Source: Streptomyces endophytica | GTDB taxonomy: Bacteria; Actinomycetota; Actinomycetes; Streptomycetales; Streptomycetaceae | Direction: 5' to 3' | DNA: 64,000 nt | NCBI RefSeq assembly: GCF_026153355.1 | Contig: NZ_CP110636.1 | Location: forward strand, 6,696,001-6,760,000 | Shown here: positions 37,655 to 46,347 of the stretch, one piece after another | Numbering within the stretch: position 1 is the stretch's first letter | Layout of the letters: every line of letters begins with the position of its first letter | Translations under genes and position numbers: made by a program | The notes under the pieces: generated by a model | Told to the model about the DNA's origin: nothing | Database searches by the model: none | The model's input: the letters and a program-made list of their open reading frames with translations, nothing else

Positions 37655-39789
37655 GCACCACCACCACTACCGCCGAGCTGCTCAAGGGCGCGGCCGAGCT
37701 GTTCCCGGACGAGGTCGTGACGTCGGCGCACGTCCGCCACCTCGACCTGCCCTTCGGTGCGGGCCGGTTCGCCCTCATCACGCTGGACAACGGCTTCGAC
37801 CACACCAAGCCGACCACCTTCGGCCCGGGCTCGCTGGCGAACCTCAACGCCGCGCTCGACCAGGTCGAGAAGGAGGCCGCGGACGGCGACATCGTCGGCG
37901 CCGGCATCACCGGCAAGCCGTTCATCTTCGCGGTCGGCGCCGACCTCAAGGGCGTCGAGCTGCTGAAGCGGCACGAGGACGCGCTGGCCATCGGCAAGGG
38001 CGGCCACGAGGTCTTCAAGCGGCTCTCCGGGCTCGCCGTGCCGACCTTCGCGTACTACAACGGTGCCGCGATGGGCGGTGGCGTCGAGGTCGGTCTGCAC
38101 TGCTCGTACCGCACGGTCTCCAAGGCCCTGCCGGCCTTCTCGCTGCCCGAGGTCTTCCTCGGTCTGGTCCCCGGCTGGGGCGGCTGCGCCCTGCTGCCGA
38201 ACCTCATCGGTGCGGACAAGGCCGTCTCGGTCATCATCGAGAACTCGCTCAACCAGAACAAGCAGCTCAAGGGCCAGCAGGTCTTCGACCTCGGCATCGC
38301 GGACGCGCTCTTCGAGGGCGCGGACTTCCTGGAGCAGTCGCTGATCTGGACCGCGCAGGTGCTCAAGGGTGACGTCACCGTCGAGCGTCCCGAGATCGAC
38401 CGCGGCGAGGCCTGGGACCAGGCCGTCGCCAAGGGCCGCTTCATCGCCGACGGCAAGGTGCACGGCGCGGCCCCGGCCGCCTACCGCGCGCTGGACATCA
38501 TCGCGGCCGCCAAGAGCGGTGACCTGCAGGCCGGTTTCGACGCCGAGGACCAGGCGCTCGCCGACCTCATCATGGGCGGCGAACTCCGCGCCGGCATCTA
38601 CTCGTTCAACCTGGTGCAGAAGCGCGCCAAGCGGCCGGCCGGCGCCCCGGACAAGAGCCTGGCCCGCCCGGTCACCAAGGTCGGCGTGGTCGGCGCCGGT
38701 CTGATGGCCTCCCAGCTGGCGCTGCTGTTCCTGCGCCGCCTGGAGGTGCCGGTGGTGCTCACCGACATCGACCAGGAGCGCATCGACAAGGGCGTCGGTT
38801 ACGTCCACGGCGAGATCGACAAGCTGCTGGGCAAGGGCCGGATCAACCAGGACAAGGCCAACCGCCTCAAGGCCCTGGTGACCGGCGTCCTCGACAAGGC
38901 CGAGGGCTTCGCGGACGCGGACTTCATCATCGAGGCCGTCTTCGAGGAGATCGGCGTCAAGCAGCAGGTCTTCGCCGAGGTCGAGGCGGTCGCCCCGGCG
39001 CACGCGATCCTCGCCACCAACACCTCCTCGCTGTCGGTCTCCGAGATGGCGTCGAAGCTCAAGCACCCCGAGCGGGTCGTCGGCTTCCACTTCTTCAACC
39101 CGGTCGCGATCCTGCCGCTGCTGGAGATCGTGCGCGGCGCGAAGACCGATGACGCCGCGCTGGCCACGGCCTTCGGCGTCGCCAAGAAGCTGAAGAAGAC
39201 CGCGGTCCTCACCAAGGACGCCCCGGCGTTCGTCGTGAACCGCATCCTGACCCGCTTCATGGGCGAGATCCAGAACGTCATCGACGAGGGCACCCCGGTC
39301 GAGGTCGCCGAGAAGGCCATCGAGCCGCTGGGCCTGCCGATGTCCCCGCTGGTCCTCCTGGAGCTGGTCGGCCCGGCGATCGGTCTGCACGTCTCCGAGA
39401 CGCTGCACGGCGCCTTCCCCGAGCGCTTCAAGGTGTCGCCGAACCTCAAGGCGGTCGTCGAGGCCGGCAAGCGCGGCTTCTACGTCTACGACAGCGGCAA
39501 GCCGGAGCTGGACCCCGAGGTCGCCGCGCTGCTCAAGCAGGGCGACTCGGTGCTGACCGAGGCCCAGGTCCGCGACCGGGTGCTCGACGCGGTCGCGCAG
39601 GAGATCGGCCTCATGCTCGACGAGGGCGTGGTGGCCGAGGCGCAGGACATCGACCTGTGCCTGATCACCGGTGCCGGCTGGCCCTTCCACCTGGGCGGCA
39701 TCACGCCGTACCTGGACCGTGAGGGCGTCTCCGAGCGGGTGACCGGCAAGAAGTTCCTGGCCCCCGGCGTGGCGAGCGTGCCCGCGTAA
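37651..39789 (+). CDS. fadB: multifunctional enoyl-CoA hydratase/3-hydroxyacyl-CoA dehydrogenase
   Basis: The alpha subunit of the fatty acid oxidation complex. At 712 residues it has the normal FadB layout: N-terminal crotonase domain (KPFIFAVGADLKGVELL, YNGAAMGGGVEVGLHCSYR, PEVFLGLVPGWGG), NAD-binding domain (KVGVVGAGLMASQLALLFLR) and dehydrogenase core (ILATNTSSLSVSEMASKL, RVVGFHFFNPVAILPLLEIV). Two C-terminal helical domains follow. It lacks an obvious isomerase insertion. The start is GTG 37651 in the fadA stop. It is followed by a strong hairpin. Confidence 0.93.
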   Translation: MSTTTTTAELLKGAAELFPDEVVTSAHVRHLDLPFGAGRFALITLDNGFDHTKPTTFGPGSLANLNAALDQVEKEAADGDIVGAGITGKPFIFAVGADLKGVELLKRHEDALAIGKGGHEVFKRLSGLAVPTFAYYNGAAMGGGVEVGLHCSYRTVSKALPAFSLPEVFLGLVPGWGGCALLPNLIGADKAVSVIIENSLNQNKQLKGQQVFDLGIADALFEGADFLEQSLIWTAQVLKGDVTVERPEIDRGEAWDQAVAKGRFIADGKVHGAAPAAYRALDIIAAAKSGDLQAGFDAEDQALADLIMGGELRAGIYSFNLVQKRAKRPAGAPDKSLARPVTKVGVVGAGLMASQLALLFLRRLEVPVVLTDIDQERIDKGVGYVHGEIDKLLGKGRINQDKANRLKALVTGVLDKAEGFADADFIIEAVFEEIGVKQQVFAEVEAVAPAHAILATNTSSLSVSEMASKLKHPERVVGFHFFNPVAILPLLEIVRGAKTDDAALATAFGVAKKLKKTAVLTKDAPAFVVNRILTRFMGEIQNVIDEGTPVEVAEKAIEPLGLPMSPLVLLELVGPAIGLHVSETLHGAFPERFKVSPNLKAVVEAGKRGFYVYDSGKPELDPEVAALLKQGDSVLTEAQVRDRVLDAVAQEIGLMLDEGVVAEAQDIDLCLITGAGWPFHLGGITPYLDREGVSERVTGKKFLAPGVASVPA

Positions 39790-39806
39790 CGAGGCTCAGG
39801 ACCAAG

Positions 39807-39838
39807 GCGCGGGCCGGCTCGGCGGAGCCGGCCCGCGC
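39807..39838 (+). terminator. terminator of the fad operon
   Basis: Perfect 13-base stem (39807-39819 with 39826-39838), loop CGGCGG, 18 bases beyond the fadB stop. Confidence 0.8.
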
Positions 39839-39891
39839 TGCCGTCTGTCCGGGCGGGGTCCGTCGGCGCCCCGGCATGGCAGGGTGGCGCC

Positions 39892-40278
39892 ATGGACACC
39901 TTGGTCATCGTCGATGCCGCGAACGTCGTGGGCTCGGTCCCCGACGGCTGGTGGCGGGACCGGCACGGCGCGGCGGAACGGCTGCGCGACACCCTGCCGG
40001 CCTATGCCGCGGACGGACTGCCGGGACTCGCCGACCCGCCCCTGGAGCTGGTCCTCGTGGTGGAGGGCGCGGCGCGCGGGGTGACGTCCGTGGAGGGCGT
40101 ACGGGTGGTGCCGGCGCCCGGCAGCGGCGACGACCGGATCGTGGAACTGGTCGCGGACGAGGGCACCGGGCGGGACTGCCTGGTGGTCACCGCGGACCGT
40201 GGACTGCGCGACCGCGTCCAGGCGCTGGGCGCCCGGGTGGCCGGCCCGCGGTCGGTCCGCGGAGGCGGACGCTCCTGA
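39892..40278 (+). CDS. NYN/PIN-like small nuclease-fold protein
   Basis: A 128-residue protein beginning MDTLVIVDAANVVGSVPDGWW, the first strand of a NYN or PIN-like domain (VDAANV provides the first acidic metal ligand). Later strands give LELVLVVEG, DDRIVELVADE and LVVTADRGLRDRVQALGARV, which contain the conserved Asp and TADRGLR pattern. It is a likely RNase of the YacP/NYN type. The functional assignment is by fold only. It is convergent with the HTH regulator. Confidence 0.72.
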   Translation: MDTLVIVDAANVVGSVPDGWWRDRHGAAERLRDTLPAYAADGLPGLADPPLELVLVVEGAARGVTSVEGVRVVPAPGSGDDRIVELVADEGTGRDCLVVTADRGLRDRVQALGARVAGPRSVRGGGRS

Positions 40279-40312
40279 CGCCCGCGACCGCGGCCGGAGG
40301 CGGCGGCCCGGG

Positions 40313-41185
40313 TCAGGGCGCCGACGGGGCGGCCGGCGCGCCGGTGAGGCTCAGCAGGAGCATCGCGTCGTGGTCCGGGGTGCCGGGCTCGGCCTGGTAG
40401 ACGACGAGGCGCTGGCCGTCGGTGCGGGCCACCGTGTACGCCTCGTAGCTCAGCTCCATCCGCCCGACCGCCGAATCGGCGAAGCGCTTGCGGCCGTTGG
40501 TCCGCGAGCGCACGTCATAGCGCTGCCAGAGGGTCGCGAACTCCCCGCTCTTGACGGTGAGTTCACCGATCAAGGTGGTGAGGTCGGGCGCGTCCGGGTG
40601 GGCCCCGGCGGCGGCCCGCAGATGGGCCACGGTCGCCGCGGCGACCTCGTCCCAGTTGCCGTAGAGCGTGCGGGCCCGCGGGTGCAGGAAGGTGTAGCGC
40701 GCGGTGTTGCGCTGCCGGTCCGGCCACTCCTCGATGCCGGGCAGCAGCCGCATCCCGGCGGTGTTGGCGGCCAGCAGGTCGTTGGACCGGCCCAGGACGT
40801 ACGCCGGGCAGGGCGCGACGATGTCGAGCATCCGCAGGACGTCCCGGCGCGGTGTGCGCGACGCGGGCTCCGGTTCCCGGGACGGGCCGGAGGCGGGCGC
40901 CGGGGACGCCGCGCGGGCGAGCGCGAAGAGATGCGCCCGCTCGTCGCCGTCGAGGCGCAGCACGCCCGCGATGGCCTCCAGGACCGCCGCGCTGGGGCGG
41001 TTCTGCTTGCCCTGCTCCAGGCGCCGGTAGTACTCGATGCTCACCCCGGCGAGCATCGCCACCTCCTCGCGGCGCAGGCCCGCGGTGCGGCGCCGGCCGG
41101 TGGTGCCCGGCAGGCCCGCGTCCTGGGGGGCCACCCGGGCGCGGCGGGCACGCAGGAACTCTCCCAACCCCGTGTCGTTCTGCAC
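40313..41185 (-). CDS. XRE-type HTH regulator with MmyB-like ligand domain
   Basis: A 290-residue transcription factor. The N-terminal helix-turn-helix contains LRREEVAMLAGVSIEYYRRL and the wing EQGKQNRPS. The C-terminal MmyB-like domain has DIVAPCPAYVLGRSNDLLAAN, ARYTFLHPRARTLYGNWDEV and a run to FADSAVGRMELSYEAYTVAR. This family typically represses an adjacent divergent oxidoreductase gene and responds to its substrate or a fatty acid. Here the divergent gene at 41341 is a dehydrogenase, separated by 155 bases. The start is GTG 41185. Confidence 0.85.
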   Translation of the reverse strand: MQNDTGLGEFLRARRARVAPQDAGLPGTTGRRRTAGLRREEVAMLAGVSIEYYRRLEQGKQNRPSAAVLEAIAGVLRLDGDERAHLFALARAASPAPASGPSREPEPASRTPRRDVLRMLDIVAPCPAYVLGRSNDLLAANTAGMRLLPGIEEWPDRQRNTARYTFLHPRARTLYGNWDEVAAATVAHLRAAAGAHPDAPDLTTLIGELTVKSGEFATLWQRYDVRSRTNGRKRFADSAVGRMELSYEAYTVARTDGQRLVVYQAEPGTPDHDAMLLLSLTGAPAAPSAP

Positions 41186-41340
41186 CCGTTGAGTATGCCT
41201 CCTGCCCGGGTCCTGGTGAGGGGCCCTGCGAGGGCCCCCCTTGGGCGGGTCTCCCACGTGCGGGGCCCCGCGGCGCAGACTTCTTCCGTACCGAGGAGGT
41301 GCCGGACCGCGTCGGCGGGACGGCGAAAGGGAGGGTCGAA

Positions 41341-42198
41341 GTGGCGAGCGTCGCAGTGGTGGGCCTGGGCATCATGGGCCGGGGCATGGCCGAGAACCTG
41401 CTGAGGAACGGGCACGAGGTGGTGGTATGGAACCGCACCCCGGAGCGGGCCGCGGAGCTGGTGGCGGCCGGGGCCGTGCCGGCGGAGAGCCCGGCGGCCG
41501 CGGCCGCCCGCGCGGAGGTGGTCTTCGAGGTCACCGCCGACGACGCCTCCTCCCGCGGGGTGTGGCTGGGGGCCGACGGCATCCTGGCGGGGGCCCCGGC
41601 GTCGGCGGTGCTGATCACCTCGGCGACGCTGTCCGTGGGCTGGGTGGCGGAGCTCGCCGCGGCGTGCGCCGGGCGCGGGTCCGTCTTCTTCGACATGCCG
41701 CTCACCGGTGGTGCGGCCGGCGCCCGGACCGGGAAGCTGGTGCTGCTGGCCGGCGGCGACCAGGAGGCGCTGCCGCCGCTCGCGCCGGTGCTCGGCGCGG
41801 TCTCCAAGGAGGTCAAGCACTTCGGGCCGGCCGGGGCGGGCACCCGCTTCAAGCTCGTGCTGAACGCCCTCCAGGCGATCCACCTGGCGGGCTTCGGGGA
41901 GGCGCTGCGGCTGGCGGAGGCGGCCGGACTGGACATCGGACAGGTCGGCGCGGCCCTGCTGGAACGCCCCGGCGGTGTGGTCACCGAACTGGCCTGGAGC
42001 AGCTATCTGACCCCGCCGGAGCCGGTCAACTTCTCGGCGGAGTGGGCCCACAAGGACCTGGCGTACGCGGCCCGCATGGCCGGCGGACTCCCGCACCCGG
42101 TCCTGGACGGTGTGCTGTCCCTGTTCGGCACGGCACTGGCCAAGGGCCGCGGCAAGGAGGACTGGAGCACGGTCAACCCGACGGCGGCCGGTTCGTAG
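41341..42198 (+). CDS. beta-hydroxyacid dehydrogenase family NAD(P)-dependent oxidoreductase
   Basis: A 285-residue member of the 3-hydroxyisobutyrate dehydrogenase/6-phosphogluconate dehydrogenase-like family. The Rossmann motif VAVVGLGIMGRGMAENLLRNG is followed by VVVWNRTPERAAEL. The substrate-binding segment DMPLTGGAAGARTGKL and the catalytic Lys in GTRFKLVLNALQAIHLAGFGEAL (usual NHxxK region with Lys then Asn) are present. It reduces or oxidises a short beta-hydroxyacid or imine; the substrate is unknown. The GTG start has GGGAGGG just upstream. Probably controlled by the divergent HTH protein. Confidence 0.85.
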   Translation: MASVAVVGLGIMGRGMAENLLRNGHEVVVWNRTPERAAELVAAGAVPAESPAAAAARAEVVFEVTADDASSRGVWLGADGILAGAPASAVLITSATLSVGWVAELAAACAGRGSVFFDMPLTGGAAGARTGKLVLLAGGDQEALPPLAPVLGAVSKEVKHFGPAGAGTRFKLVLNALQAIHLAGFGEALRLAEAAGLDIGQVGAALLERPGGVVTELAWSSYLTPPEPVNFSAEWAHKDLAYAARMAGGLPHPVLDGVLSLFGTALAKGRGKEDWSTVNPTAAGS

Positions 42199-42223
42199 GG
42201 GTCGTGGGGTAAGGGGTGCTCAG

Positions 42224-42277
42224 GGATCACCCGGGCCGGGCAGGTGCGGTCGGGGTCCCGGCCGGCCCGGGTGATCC
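42224..42277. terminator. bidirectional terminator
   Basis: Perfect 16-base stem (42224-42239 with 42262-42277), 22-base loop, between the converging dehydrogenase and permease genes. Confidence 0.8.
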
Positions 42278-42292
42278 GTGAGGCGGGCCGCG

Positions 42293-43828
42293 CTAGCCGT
42301 TGTTCTGCCGGTTGCGGAGGCCGAGGCGGCTGTGCGATCTGCTGTAGAGGAAGTAGACGACGAAGCCGATGGCCATCCAGATCGCGAACCGGATCCACGT
42401 CTCGGCGGGCAGGTTGAGCATCAGCCACAGCGAGGCGAGGACCGACACCACCGGCACCACCGGCACCCACGGGGTGCGGAAGGAGCGCGGCAGGTCGGGG
42501 CGGGAGCGGCGGAGCAGGATGACGCCGACGGCGACGACCACGAACGCGAAGAGCGTGCCGATGTTGACCAGCTCGGCGAGCACGTCGATCGAGGTGAAGC
42601 CGGAGACGATGGCGACGACGACGCCCAGGGCGATGGTCGAGCGGTAGGGCGTGCCGAACCGCGGGTGGGCGACGGAGAACACCCGCGGCAGCAGGCCGTC
42701 CCGGCTCATCGCGAAGAACACCCGGCTCTGGCCGAGCAGCAGGATCATGCAGACCGAGGTCAGGCCGACCGCGGCGCCGAAGCTGATGACGTCGGCGAAG
42801 AACGGCTTGCCGAGGTCCTTGAACGCGTCCGCGAGCGGGGCGTCGACCGACAGCCTGCTGTACTTCTCCATGCCGGTGACCACGACCGAGACCGCGACGT
42901 ACAGAACGGTACAGATGGCCAGGGAGCCGAGGATGCCGCGCGGTACGTCCCGTTGCGGATGGCGGGTCTCCTCGGATGCGGTGGCCACGACGTCGAAGCC
43001 GATGAACGCGAAGAAGACCACGGCCGCCCCGGCGAAGATGCCCATGGTGCCGAAGTGGGACGGGGTGAACCCGAAGAGGAGCTCGATCAGTGGTGCGGAC
43101 GCCCCGGCACCGGCCCCGCTGGGCTGGCTGGGCGGGATGAACGGGTGGTAGTTGGCACCGCTGATCAGGAAGGCCCCGGCGATGATGACCAGCAGGACCA
43201 CGGTCACCTTGACCGCCACGACCACGCCGGTCACCCGGGAGGACAGCTTCATCCCGAGGACCAGGATGACGGTCAGGGCGAGGACGAGGACGCAGGCGAG
43301 CAGGTCGAACCCGAAGTGCCCCTCGTGCGTGCCGGCGAGGCCGGCGGGCAGGTGCCACCCGGCGGTGTCCAGCAGCGAGCGGATGTAGCCGGACCAGCCG
43401 ACCGCGACCACCGCGCAGCCCAGGGCGAGTTCCAGGATCAGGTCCCAGCCGATGATCCAGGCGGGCAGTTCGCCCAGTGAGGCGTAGGAGAAGGTGTAGG
43501 CCGAGCCGGCGACCGGCACGGTGGAAGCGAACTCCGCGTAGCACAGTGCCGCCAGCGCGCAGACCACGCCGGCGGCGATGAAGGACAGCGCGACCGAGGG
43601 GCCGGCCTGCTCCTTGGCGATCTTTCCGGTGAGGACGAAGATGCCGGTGCCGATGATGACACCGACGCCGAATACGGTCAGGTCGAGCGCCGAGAGGGAC
43701 TTCTTGAGTGTGTGTTCCGGTTCTTCGGTGTCCTGGATCGACTGCTCGACGGACTTGGTGCGGAACAGGCCGTTGTCCCGCCGCGCCGTGTGTCGTGGTC
43801 CGATGTCTGGTCCGTGCTGTGTGCTCAT
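42293..43828 (-). CDS. APC superfamily cationic amino acid permease
   Basis: A 511-residue transporter with 12 or more hydrophobic segments. It begins with a polar tail and KKSLSALDLTVFGVGVIIGT, GIFVLTGKIA, the canonical first APC segment. AEFASTVPVAGSAYTFSYAS, FFAFIGFDVVATASEETRHP and DVPRGILGSLAICTVLYV are typical of the CAT-like subgroup (YfnA, LysP-like exchangers). It is expected to import basic or branched amino acids by proton symport; the exact substrate is uncertain. The ATG 43828 gives MSTQHGPD. Confidence 0.88.
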   Translation of the reverse strand: MSTQHGPDIGPRHTARRDNGLFRTKSVEQSIQDTEEPEHTLKKSLSALDLTVFGVGVIIGTGIFVLTGKIAKEQAGPSVALSFIAAGVVCALAALCYAEFASTVPVAGSAYTFSYASLGELPAWIIGWDLILELALGCAVVAVGWSGYIRSLLDTAGWHLPAGLAGTHEGHFGFDLLACVLVLALTVILVLGMKLSSRVTGVVVAVKVTVVLLVIIAGAFLISGANYHPFIPPSQPSGAGAGASAPLIELLFGFTPSHFGTMGIFAGAAVVFFAFIGFDVVATASEETRHPQRDVPRGILGSLAICTVLYVAVSVVVTGMEKYSRLSVDAPLADAFKDLGKPFFADVISFGAAVGLTSVCMILLLGQSRVFFAMSRDGLLPRVFSVAHPRFGTPYRSTIALGVVVAIVSGFTSIDVLAELVNIGTLFAFVVVAVGVILLRRSRPDLPRSFRTPWVPVVPVVSVLASLWLMLNLPAETWIRFAIWMAIGFVVYFLYSRSHSRLGLRNRQNNG

Positions 43829-43960
43829 GGGCGAACCTCCGCCTGGACGACCCTGGCAACTCTCCTGAACTGACCGAGTCTCCGCAATGGCGTGAAACAG
43901 TCAGCTTCGGCGGGCCCCCAGGCGGTGGGGATTCACCCGATGGGGTGCGGTTGCCGTGAT

Positions 43961-44011
43961 GCCGATGGGCCGGGCGGAACATCCGTACGGATGACCGGCC
44001 GGCCCATCGGC
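43961..44011 (-). terminator. hairpin after dxs
   Basis: 13-base stem (43961-43973 with 43999-44011), enclosing a second palindrome ATCCGTACGGAT (43981-43992), 16 bases beyond the dxs stop on the minus strand. Confidence 0.7.
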
Positions 44012-44026
44012 GTCAGTGCGCGGGGT

Positions 44027-45997
44027 TCAGTCGCGGGCGACCTCGGCGGGCTCCGCCGTGCCCTGGGCGCCGGCGGCGTCCTCGGTCGCCGCGGTGCCGA
44101 CGGCCTCCTCGTCGCGGTTGTCGATCTTGGCGACCAGGCCGGTCACCTGGCGGGCGATGTCGGGGGCGGTGAGCCCGATCTCCGCCATGATCTCCTTGCG
44201 GGAGGCGTGGTCGAGGAACCGCTCGGGGATGCCGAAGTCCCGCAGCGGCAGGTCCACCCCGGCGTCCCGCAGCGCCTGCGCGATCGCCGAACCGACGCCG
44301 CCGCTACGGGAGTTGTCCTCGACGGTGATGACGACCCGGTGCCGCGCGGCCAGGCCGGGCAGCGCCTCGTCGACCGGCTTGACCCACCGCGGGTCCACGA
44401 CGGTCGTGGAGATGCCCTGCTTGTCGAGGAGGTCGGCGATCTCCAGGCACATCGGGGCGAGCGCGCCCACAGACACCAGCAGCACGTCCGGCCGCTCGGC
44501 CTCGGCGGCGGGCTCGCGCAGCACGTCCATGCCGCCGACCCGGCGCACCGCCTCGACGGCGGGGCCGACCTTGCCCTTGGAGTAGCGCACGACGGTCGGC
44601 GCGTCCTTGACCTCGACGGCCTCGCGCAGCTGTGCGCGCACCTGGTCGGCGTCGCGCGGGGCGGCGATCCGCAGGCCCGGGACGACCTGGAGCAGGGACA
44701 TGTCCCACATGCCGTTGTGCGAAGCGCCGTCGTCGCCGGTGACGCCGGCCCGGTCCAGGACGAAGGTGACGCCGCACTTGTGCAGCGCGACGTCCATCAG
44801 GACCTGGTCGAAGGCGCGGTTGAGGAAGGTGGCGTAGACCGCGAAGACCGGGTGCAGACCGCCGGTGGCCAGGCCCGCCGCCGAGACGGCCGCGTGCTGC
44901 TCGGCGATGCCGACGTCGTAGACCCGGTCCGGGAACGCCTTGGCGAACTTGCCCAGGCCCACCGGCTGCAGCATCGCCGCGGTGATCGCCACGATGTCGT
45001 CGCGCTCCCGGCCCAGCTCGACCATCTCGTCGCCGAAGACGGAGGTCCAGCTGGCACCGCCGGAGGCCACCGGCAGACCGGTGTCGGGGTGGATGACGCC
45101 GATGCCGTGGAAGCGGTCCGCCTCGTCCTGCTCGGCCGGCTTGTAGCCGCGGCCCTTCTCGGTGAGGCAGTGCACGATGACCGGGCCGCCGAACCGCTTG
45201 GCGCGCTGCAGCGCGGACTCCAGGGCCTCGAGGTCATGACCGTCGATCGGGCCGACGTACTTCAGGCCCAGGTCCTCGAACATGCCCTGCGGCGCGATGA
45301 AGTCCTTCAGGCCCTTCTTGGCGCCGTGCAGGGTCTCGTAGAGCGGTTTGCCGACGACCGGGGTGCGCTCCAGCAGGTCCTTGCCGCGGGCCAGGAAGCG
45401 CTCGTATCCGTCGGTGGTGCGCAGGGTGGCGAGGTGGTTGGCCAGGCCGCCGATGGTCGGCGCGTAGGAACGCTCGTTGTCGTTGACGACGATGACCAGC
45501 GGACGGTCCTTGGCGACCGCGATGTTGTTGAGCGCCTCCCAGGCCATACCGCCGGTCAGCGCGCCGTCGCCGATGACCGCGACGACATGGTCCTTCTTCC
45601 CGCGCACCTGGTTGGCCTTGGCCAGACCGTCCGCCCAGCCCAGGACCGTCGAGGCGTGACTGTTCTCGATGACGTCGTGTGCCGACTCCTCCCGCGAGGG
45701 GTAGCCCGACAGGCCGCCCTTGGCCCGCAGCTTGGAGAAGTCCTGACGGCCGGTGAGCAGCTTGTGCACGTACGACTGGTGGCCGGTGTCGAAGAGGACC
45801 CGGTCCCTGGGCGAGTCGAAGACCCGGTGCAGGGCGATGGTCAGCTCGACCACACCGAGGTTCGGGCCGAGGTGGCCGCCGGTCTTGGAGACCGCGTCGA
45901 CCAGGAAGGTACGGATCTCCCCCGCCAGCTGCTCCAGCTGCTCCGGGCCCAGTCGGTCCAGATCGCGCGGTCCCCTGATACGGGAAAGCAACGCCAC
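44027..45997 (-). CDS. dxs: 1-deoxy-D-xylulose-5-phosphate synthase
   Basis: A thiamine-diphosphate enzyme that condenses pyruvate and glyceraldehyde 3-phosphate, the entry step of the MEP isoprenoid pathway. It has 656 residues. Motifs include DTGHQSYVHKLLTG, ESAHDVIENSHASTVLGWADG, the TPP-binding GDGALTGGMAWEALNNIA to VVNDNE, and DRAGVTGDDGASHNG. The C-terminal 40 residues are an acidic Ala/Glu extension. Streptomycetes often have two dxs copies; this locus next to xylFGH matches the one near SCO6013. It has its own gap of about 330 bases upstream. Confidence 0.93.
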   Translation of the reverse strand: MALLSRIRGPRDLDRLGPEQLEQLAGEIRTFLVDAVSKTGGHLGPNLGVVELTIALHRVFDSPRDRVLFDTGHQSYVHKLLTGRQDFSKLRAKGGLSGYPSREESAHDVIENSHASTVLGWADGLAKANQVRGKKDHVVAVIGDGALTGGMAWEALNNIAVAKDRPLVIVVNDNERSYAPTIGGLANHLATLRTTDGYERFLARGKDLLERTPVVGKPLYETLHGAKKGLKDFIAPQGMFEDLGLKYVGPIDGHDLEALESALQRAKRFGGPVIVHCLTEKGRGYKPAEQDEADRFHGIGVIHPDTGLPVASGGASWTSVFGDEMVELGRERDDIVAITAAMLQPVGLGKFAKAFPDRVYDVGIAEQHAAVSAAGLATGGLHPVFAVYATFLNRAFDQVLMDVALHKCGVTFVLDRAGVTGDDGASHNGMWDMSLLQVVPGLRIAAPRDADQVRAQLREAVEVKDAPTVVRYSKGKVGPAVEAVRRVGGMDVLREPAAEAERPDVLLVSVGALAPMCLEIADLLDKQGISTTVVDPRWVKPVDEALPGLAARHRVVITVEDNSRSGGVGSAIAQALRDAGVDLPLRDFGIPERFLDHASRKEIMAEIGLTAPDIARQVTGLVAKIDNRDEEAVGTAATEDAAGAQGTAEPAEVARD

Positions 45998-46164
45998 CCC
46001 TGCCTCCTTGCTGCTTGCTGCTGCTGCCGTCGATCGATCGAGCTTGCCGATCAGATGAGTCTAATGTCGCGCCCGCTGCCGCGACGCCCGGGCCTTGCGA
46101 TGTATGTCACTCGGGTGAAGTCGTCTTTCGGCCGCCCCGGGAATGCCCCCCGGGAACACGATTC

Positions 46165-46195
46165 GGCCCCCACCGGGACACGCCCGGTGGGGGCC
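46165..46195. terminator. terminator between xylH and dxs
   Basis: Perfect 13-base stem (46165-46177 with 46183-46195) and loop ACACG, downstream of xylH and upstream of dxs on the minus strand. It separates the sugar operon from dxs. The rest of the 46000-46330 gap holds a possible dxs promoter region and the tandem repeat, but no gene. Confidence 0.8.
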
Positions 46196-46246
46196 GGTAA
46201 CCAGCCGTCGGGGGACGACGGTGTGAGGTCAGGTGCTCACGTCCGA

Positions 46247-46347
46247 CCGGCGGCGCCGCCGCAGCCGAAAGGCAAACCCGCGGTCAGGTGCGCCCGGCGG
46301 CGCCGCCGCAGCCGAAAGGCAAACCCGCGGTCAGGTGCGCCCGGCGG
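46247..46347. repeat. 47-bp tandem direct repeat at the 3' end of xylH
   Basis: Two identical 47-base units (46247-46293, 46294-46340) and the first 7 bases of a third. The first unit is outside the gene; the second contains the xylH stop (46331-46333), and the third start runs into xylH. So the last codons and stop of xylH are duplicated downstream. Each unit contains GGCGGCGCCGCC, itself palindromic. Confidence 0.85.

Noticed and set aside
46247..46347. CRISPR array
   Set aside because: The units are directly adjacent with no spacers and overlap a coding end. This is a plain tandem duplication. No cas-like gene is present.
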